DNA of 64,000 nucleotides, taken from contig NC_073692.1 in NCBI RefSeq assembly GCF_029784155.1, positions 419,302,352 to 419,366,351 of the forward strand, written 5' to 3'. The translations under genes were made by a program, and so were the position numbers. This document shows positions 58,320 through 64,000 of the stretch, piece after piece (position 1 is the stretch's first letter; each line of letters opens with the position of its first letter). The notes beneath the pieces are model-generated. The model was given only the letters and a program-made list of their open reading frames with translations. It ran no database searches and had not been told where the DNA came from. This stretch comes from Uranotaenia lowii (Eukaryota; Arthropoda; Insecta; Diptera; Culicidae).

Positions 58320-58353
58320 CTGAGGATGGCTGAAGGTAGTAGGCCGAAACGTC
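58320..58353 (+). other. CTGAGGA ... CCGAAACGTC motif (hammerhead-core-like)
   Basis: CTGAGGA, then GGC and (12 bp later) GCC that could pair, then GAAAC and GTC. This matches the CUGANGA...GAAA order of hammerhead ribozyme cores, but stem II needs a bulged base and no stem III loop exists between GAAAC and GTC. Activity as a monomer is therefore doubtful. Flanking sequence is related to the arms of the hairpin at 51989-52311. Confidence 0.35.
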
Positions 58354-58400
58354 AAAAGAATTGTTTTTATTTGATTTCAAATTCACCGAAAAGTATCTAC

Positions 58401-59853
58401 TAGAAAAGCCAATTGAGTTCTTGGGGATAAATGTGCCCATTATTCGGATTTCCAACGGTTATTTCACGGATATCCAATACACATTTTAATGAATCTATCT
58501 CAGAATTTTTGAAAAGGAAAGGAACTAACTCATGGTATAAGTAAGATTCTTCTACAACATGAATTAAAAACTGCAACTGCAACTGTCATGATCTCCAATT
58601 TTCATTCAATCATTTGAATCTAGACTGCTTTGAAAGTTCACAATCGAATAACTTTTTTTGCCGCCAAATGAAAACTTATAAGTTTCAGGTTGCTATGAAA
58701 GTCAGTAAACAAAACATTCAGACCGATCCGCATAACAGTCAAATTAAAGAAATTTTTTTCGAGTGAAAATCATCGCTTTCATTTTCATGCCTTGCTGAAA
58801 ATCTTCAAATAAGTAGATTATTAGTCTAAGAATACAAATAAATAGGACGTTTTTTACAGAACCAAGCTATCAAAATTGCAAAAAAAAATTTTATTATTAG
58901 AATTTTTTGTTGCTTTTAAATCGATTCCTCTTACTTAATTAAAAAATCAATATTAATATTAAATGAATTGAGAGCTCTTGGCTTAGTTCCCTTTTTAAAT
59001 AGTTTAAAATCATAAAAAAAAACTAAATTGAACAAAAAGTTGCATAGAAATAAAAATTTTCATTTTCGTTTGAAATTGAATATCTCGATTTTCATTTGAA
59101 AATCATCAGGTGCACTTTGAAAATCATTAACGTCATCATCATTCGAAACACCGAGGAATTTCAATTGAAATCATCGTAAGCAAACTACAGTAGCATGATT
59201 TGGCCTTTCATTTTAAATATTTTTCTGTTGTGAATGTGAAAATTGGAGACGCTGGCAACTGTACAAAAGTGAGAATACCTTGAAGGATCGGCTAGTTTCA
59301 CTAAAATATAGGATTCCAGAAGAGGAGAGATCTGGAATTTACGGAATTCCATGTAAAAGGCCAACCCCGCCGTATATTTAAAGTGCGGCTCAATGAGCAT
59401 AAGAATGCCGTTGAAAACAAAAGGAGGTATAGCCGCCCACACAACAGAATTTTACCATTCCATTGATTGGGAAAAGGTCAAATTTAAAAAATGCGTACGC
59501 AAACCTGGACACCTTAACGCTTGAGAGTCTATGTTCATCAGGCCGAGAAACCGTTAATGAACGAAGATGACTATATCTCCACTTTTCAACCTGATCAACC
59601 AAAAGTTCGTATGATGCGACACCCTTTTGACGAATACATCAGCAGAGTAGGAAATTTGTTACGTTAATTGTCTTCAAGTAATAAGATGGGCAACATCGAG
59701 CCCGAAACCGGTCGACAAAAAAGGTAATTTAAAACCTTTTTCCGTTTAGTAAGAACGTTAAGTGTCGTGTCCTGAAATACGTCGTGTGTTTTGTGTCTAG
59801 TAAAAGTTCTTACGTGAGCACATATCATTTAAAATGACCATTCAGCACAAACG
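58401..59853. other. AT-rich DNA, nothing firm
   Basis: Contains GATGGGCAACATCGAGCCCG followed by AAACCGGTC at 59685-59712, another stem plus GAAAC motif, without the CTGANGA half. Minus-strand frames at 59185-59602 are not recognisable. Confidence 0.35.
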
Positions 59854-59888
59854 TTGGTGAAACTGCGGTGAGTCCGTGCACCCATGGT
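59854..59888 (+). repeat. Tail fragment of the SINE/LINE 3' end family
   Basis: TTGGTGAAACTGCGGTGAGT then CCGTGCACCCATGGT is nearly identical to the 3' tails at 19130-19170 and 26812-26850. Only the last 35 bp are visible, so this is a severely 5'-truncated copy or a decayed one. Confidence 0.65.
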
Positions 59889-60556
59889 ATATGATCTACA
59901 TAAGATTATCTACAAAGAGAAATACAGCTATTTTAGAAAATGTAGTGCAAATTGAGATTGCCTCACAAAATAAGCAGTAATTTTGTAAAATTTTACGTTT
60001 TCATCTAAAAAAAATGGAGAGAGTATATAGAAAAAGTACATTCTAGTATGAGGCTGAATCAAAATCCTTCAACGCGATCAAAAGTTGAAGCGGTTTAAAT
60101 ATGAGGATGATTTCGGGGAATCAGGCTGTTTCATTCCTATGGACAGATTTATGATTCCATACATCCATAGATACAATCCATAGGAAAAACTATAAAAGTC
60201 AAACCATAAAAATAATCTTAGCTTAGAACTTTCAAGAATTTAAAGCATTTTGAGAATGTAAAATCCAACTGCGAAGCAGATAATGCAAAAACATTGATTA
60301 TTTACATACGAATATCAAAATATAAGGAAATCGCCTGTTACCTGGGAACCAACCTCTTATTCAATCCGCTTTAATTTTCAATCGCGTTGGTTGATATAAA
60401 TAAAATTTGGCCACATACTATAATGTAGGTACTTTTTAAATAATCTCATAAAATTTTGAGATGAAAACGGAAAATTTGTCAATGATACAGCTATTTTTTG
60501 TGACGTATTCTCAATTTTTCCTTCAGCTATAACAGCTGGGTTTCTCTTCATAATTC
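59889..60556. other. AT-rich DNA, nothing recognised
   Basis: No supported feature before the LINE junction. Confidence 0.4.
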
Positions 60557-61896
60557 GCAGAGAATTACAGGGGTATCTCTATATTGAATTGCTTGGCAAA
60601 GGTTTTCGAACTCTTGGTATTCAACGTAATGAGCACTGTTTCTTCACACATTATCGCAGAATGTCAGCACGGTTTTCGCAAAAAGAGGTCAACCTTATCA
60701 AATTTGATGGTGTATGTTCCCTTCGTCAGCACCTGTCTTGCAAATAAAAAGCAAGTGGATGCAATATACATAGATTTTGCCAAGGCGTTCGATCGGCTTC
60801 CCCACAACCTCTTAATCGACAAACTTGATAAAATGGGTTTCCCAACTTGGTTGGTTAAATGGCTCGAGTCATATCTTCGAGGCAGAATTGCTTTCGTCAG
60901 ACAAGGCCACATCAAATCCCAACATTTTACTGTCCCTTCTGGGGTCCCCCAAGGTAGCCATCTAGGTCCTCTCCTGTTTAACCTATTCATGAACGACCTT
61001 TGTCAATTAATTGGCTCTGAATTAGTGTTTTATGCAGACGATCTGAAAATGTACCGCTCAATTACGCATTACTCAGACTGTTTGCTTCTTCAGCGAGATC
61101 TCGATAATCTAATGCTCTGGTGCCAAATGAATGCGATGGAAGTCAACCTAAAAAAATGTAAGATTCTTACGTTCACCAGAAGCAGGGTTGAGATTACCCA
61201 TCCGTACACAGCCGTTAGCGTCTCTCTTGAAAAAGTTGAGTCTATTAGGGATCTTGGTGTGATTATGGATAAATCTCTGACATTCAAGGAGCATTTAGCT
61301 GTAACCGTGGCCAAAGCAAAAACTGTGCTGGGATTTCTGGTAAGGAACACCAAAGGATTCAGTGACATTACCACTCTCAAAGCATTATACTGCTCACTAG
61401 TGCGTAGCGGTTTGGAGTACAATATCCAAATATGGGCACCTAACTCAATTGGAGGGCTTAAACTACTTGAGTCAGTTCAGAAGCGGTTCCTGCGATACGC
61501 GCTTCCAAATTTACCATGGAATGAACCTCAGCGACTTCCCTCATACCATGACCGATGTGGAATCTTGAATATCGAACCAATCGGCTCACGTGCTGTGCTA
61601 CTTCGTCGTTTGTTTATTTTCGACGTCATATCCGGGAACATAGATAGTGCCAGTCTCACCGAAATGATACCATATCATGTCCCATCTCGTTCCCTAAGAA
61701 ACTTCGAGCCGCTAAGATTGAACAATTATGGAAGAAATGAATTTTATAACCCATTTGACATCTCTTGTAGATTGTTTAACCAAGTGTATGTGTATTTTGA
61801 TTTTAATATAAGTAAGGATAGTTTTAAGCGTAGTTTAAGTAACCAGTCTGTATGATATTGAGTTATCGAAGACCGTGAACAATAAATAAATAAATA
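60557..61896 (+). mobile_element. 5'-truncated CR1/Jockey-group LINE with (AATA)n tail
   Basis: LINE-like coding sequence begins at about 60557 (AENYRGISILNCLAKVFE, no start codon of its own) directly after unrelated sequence with an in-frame TAA. It ends in CAATAAATAAATAAATAAT at about 61896. ATAATTC occurs at both junctions and may be a short target duplication. 5' truncation removed the gag-like ORF, the endonuclease and the first RT motif. Confidence 0.85.
60584..61855 (+). CDS. LINE reverse transcriptase, intact 423-codon 3' part of ORF2
   Basis: An uninterrupted reverse transcriptase frame. RT motifs in order: CQHGFRKKRSTLSNL (about residues 27-42), AIYIDFAKAFDRLPHNLL (59-76), VPSGVPQGSHLGPLLFNLFM (118-137), FYADDLKMY (catalytic YADD, near 149), MEVNLKKCKILTF, and ESIRDLGVIMDKSLTFKEH. 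The C-terminal region has KALYCSLVRSGLEYNIQIW and SVQKRFLRYALPNLPW, typical of CR1/Jockey-group LINEs. The first ATG is internal to the original protein (the frame is open from about 60557), so this is a truncated product and not a start in its own right. It would copy RNA into DNA at a nicked target site in a full element; here the endonuclease is missing. The absence of stops over 1.27 kb indicates a recent insertion. Clade is uncertain. Confidence 0.92.
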   Translation: MNCLAKVFELLVFNVMSTVSSHIIAECQHGFRKKRSTLSNLMVYVPFVSTCLANKKQVDAIYIDFAKAFDRLPHNLLIDKLDKMGFPTWLVKWLESYLRGRIAFVRQGHIKSQHFTVPSGVPQGSHLGPLLFNLFMNDLCQLIGSELVFYADDLKMYRSITHYSDCLLLQRDLDNLMLWCQMNAMEVNLKKCKILTFTRSRVEITHPYTAVSVSLEKVESIRDLGVIMDKSLTFKEHLAVTVAKAKTVLGFLVRNTKGFSDITTLKALYCSLVRSGLEYNIQIWAPNSIGGLKLLESVQKRFLRYALPNLPWNEPQRLPSYHDRCGILNIEPIGSRAVLLRRLFIFDVISGNIDSASLTEMIPYHVPSRSLRNFEPLRLNNYGRNEFYNPFDISCRLFNQVYVYFDFNISKDSFKRSLSNQSV

Positions 61897-62438
61897 ATTC
61901 CCGCAAAATGTTCGAAGCTCCCCAGCAAAACTCATTTATGAAAAGGTTATATAAGTTAGACTAGCTTGCGTGAATGTTTCATAATGAAATATTTACTGTG
62001 AATGAAATGGCATTCAGTCAAATTTGGAAGTTTGAGCGCTGCTCTGCGCGACATAATTTTTTTGGTTTTGAACGCAACTGTATGTATTAGGAATATTTTT
62101 TATACCTAAATAACTTACCATGCTTCATTCAGTTTCAAGTTCAGATTGGCTTGTAAATTATACGAAAAACCGTATGGGAGCCTTCTTCCTGATTCCTCAT
62201 ATTCCCATTTTAAGTAGAGAAGGTTCTTAAATAGCATAAGAAACATTTCCCGTGAACAAACACTCTTTTATGCCGAAATCGGATACATTTGCTCGATCTG
62301 TTTCAGGGTTAAGTAAAAAAAAAATTAAAAGCCAACTTCCTTCTACTTTTTTCCCAAACAGAAAAAAAAGAAAAGTATCAAATAGTCATAAAAAAAATCT
62401 CGTGTTGTCATACATTTTCGATCAATTCGGGAGCCATG
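61897..62438. other. AT-rich DNA between two LINE copies
   Basis: Nothing recognised. Confidence 0.4.
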
Positions 62439-62785
62439 TGAATCGCTGCCTGCGGAATATCATCTGCGCTTAGTGGCCTGGCAACTGAATTTCAAACTTC
62501 ATCGTCAGTGTCATCAAAATGCGCTAGAAATTGAGATTCGTGAACGTAAGTGAAGATGGATTGGCCACACGCTTCGAAAAGATGATAACGAGATTTACAA
62601 AGAGGCGTTGAATGGAATCCAGAGGTACTTCGAAGTAGAGGCAGACCCAGAAACTCTTGGTGGCGAAGCCTATAGCCACCGAAATTTGAACTGTCGACGG
62701 ATCGTCAACAGTGGATGGAAGTCTTCTACCACGACTCTATGCGCCGGATAAGGGATGCAGGACCATTTAGTAAGTAAGTAAGAAA
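62439..62785 (+). pseudogene. 3' fragment of the RTE-like LINE family (as at 47178-48850)
   Basis: Read in shifting frames, it gives NRCLRNIICA, CHQNALEIEIRERK, RWIGHTLRK, EALEWNPE and SRGRPRNSWWRSL. These match the C-terminal part of the minus-strand copy (NRCLRDIIRA, CHQKALEIETRERK, RWIGHTLRR, GRPRNSWRRSL). It ends in TTAGTAAGTAAGTAAG, the same (TAAG)n tail. Several stops and shifts make it older than the 47-kb copy. Confidence 0.85.
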
Positions 62786-62789
62786 GCGA

Positions 62790-64000
62790 TGCCAGAAAAA
62801 AATGTATGGAAGCACCGCTCATCCCTTTCCTTATCTCAATAGATGGAGAGAGAGTTACCAAAACACGCAATATTTGACTATTTCTAAAACTTCTCTATAG
62901 GTATTTTAAAATTATTTTGAAAAATTTGAAACTTCAGTTGCATTGGTCTTGTAGTTTCTTTCGGAAAACGTTTCAAGAGGGATACATTTTATTTCGTTTC
63001 TGAAACAATTCCCCCTCCCCCCAAAGTATCTGCACCCGGAAACGTTGACTCACTGATAAAAATTGGTTCATCAAAACAGTCAACGACAAAGAAATATTTC
63101 CATCATATCACACGCTCCACTAAATTTAATGCCCCCCCGGCAGACTCTTCTTTAACTTCTCTCTTTTGGAAAAGCAACTCAAATGACAGAGGCAAAACGC
63201 TATCTATTCATCTTCCTTCATTTCATGCAGCTCTCCGCAGTCTATTTAATTTGATGCTGATAACGATTCCATTATATGGCTAGGAAAGTTAGCGAAGAAT
63301 GAAATTCATATCGCAACCGGAGTCGGGTCTGGGGCAAACACGAGCAGCAATTTCTTTCCCTGGCTTTTCCGAGATTTCGGAGTTTTCCTCCTCCCAACCG
63401 AAAAAGAAATTCAACGAACTGTTACGAGCGGTTCGTGGGAGGAAGAAAGGGAAGTGGTGATGTTCAGGGAGGTGATTCACAATCTGTTAATAGACCATAT
63501 TTCTCTGTATACACAAGCAAATCAGAGCCCACAGGGGGGAAAAAGTGGAATCCTTGCAGAAGTGGGATTGAAAAATTCGGAAAGAAAAATCGACAAACTC
63601 TGACTGCTTAAGATTGCCGTCTTCCCGAGCTCTTGTTCCAATTTCCAGGCCACAGCTCAGATCGGTCTGACTTTTTGTTCGGTAATCGTCGAGCCAGCCG
63701 AGTTGCAATAGAAAGTTTTCTAGCCAAAACCATCAGAGATTGATTACCGCTGATAATGGGATGTAATTTTCTGTTCCATTTATTGAAGCGTAGTCGTTTT
63801 GCATTGACAATGTCGATTTTCGAATGTTTAGGAGTTTTCCCCCCTAAGAAAAGGGAGATTACAAATGAAATTGGGATGTTTTTATGATCTTTTCTAGCAA
63901 AAAATGCTGACAGCAATTTCGTGAAAGACGAAGTGATTCAATACTAAGTTCTTAATTTATGCCTTGTGAGAGTATTAAAATAAGAATCAAAACCTCTCAA
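62790..64000. other. Unannotated DNA, GC-richer to 63720
   Basis: 63000-63720 is GC-richer, with short open frames on both strands and no recognisable protein. No gene supported. Confidence 0.35.

Overview
This window looks like repeat-rich, AT-rich insect nuclear DNA, most likely from a mosquito. The main reasons are a Tc1/mariner element with a DD37E catalytic spacing (the ITmD37E family, first described from mosquitoes), RTE-like and CR1/Jockey-group LINEs, tRNA-derived SINE sequence, TA-flanked MITEs and long foldback elements. Genus and species cannot be read from it. It is an assembled scaffold: two runs of exactly 500 N (3358-3857 and 42610-43109) mark gaps of unknown true size. I found no host protein-coding gene, so the window is intergenic or intronic.

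Layout. 1-9112 is a 9-bp satellite (unit ATGACAAAA) that reads in opposite orientation on the two sides of the first gap. 9113-14100 is sparse AT-rich DNA holding three palindromic or dispersed repeats and an isolated histone-type 3'-end signal (14045-14080). 14107-15140 is a G-rich minisatellite running into about 0.5 kb of GT repeat. 16113-18239 is a non-autonomous hAT-type element with an 8-bp target duplication. 18583-19191 is a LINE-derived insertion with a 22-bp target duplication, and 20473-21395 a TA-flanked MITE. 23263-25377 is an RTE-like LINE pseudogene. 25663-25890 is a decayed mariner relic. 26802-28559 is a SINE split by an ITmD37E transposon.

30915-34253 is a four-copy palindromic element split by a Helitron-like element, which carries a 143-bp internal tandem array. 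35103-35971 is another TA MITE. 38155-41287 is a MITE split by a second Helitron-like element with a 150-bp internal array. 43110-43235 is a 7-bp repeat at the edge of the second gap. 45807-46122 and 51989-52311 are foldbacks. 47166-48850 is a second RTE-like LINE pseudogene on the minus strand, with a 3' fragment of the same family at 62439-62785. 50059-51370 is a diverged two-unit tandem duplication. 53541-55307 is a mariner-type MITE with a MULE-type element inserted beside its left tip. 55376-57375 is a 2,000-bp LINE-type insertion in another MITE copy. 60557-61896 is a 5'-truncated LINE with an intact 423-codon reverse-transcriptase ORF.

The coding sequences all belong to mobile elements. 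Their relationship is nesting rather than a pathway: clear target-site duplications give the relative order of at least six insertions. The strongest leads are the orphan histone 3'-processing signal, the tail shared by a tRNA-headed SINE and a LINE-derived element, the palindromic four-copy element, the two Helitron-like elements with internal arrays, and a recurrent CTGANGA...GAAAC motif resembling a hammerhead-ribozyme core. None of these amounts to a demonstrated new system.
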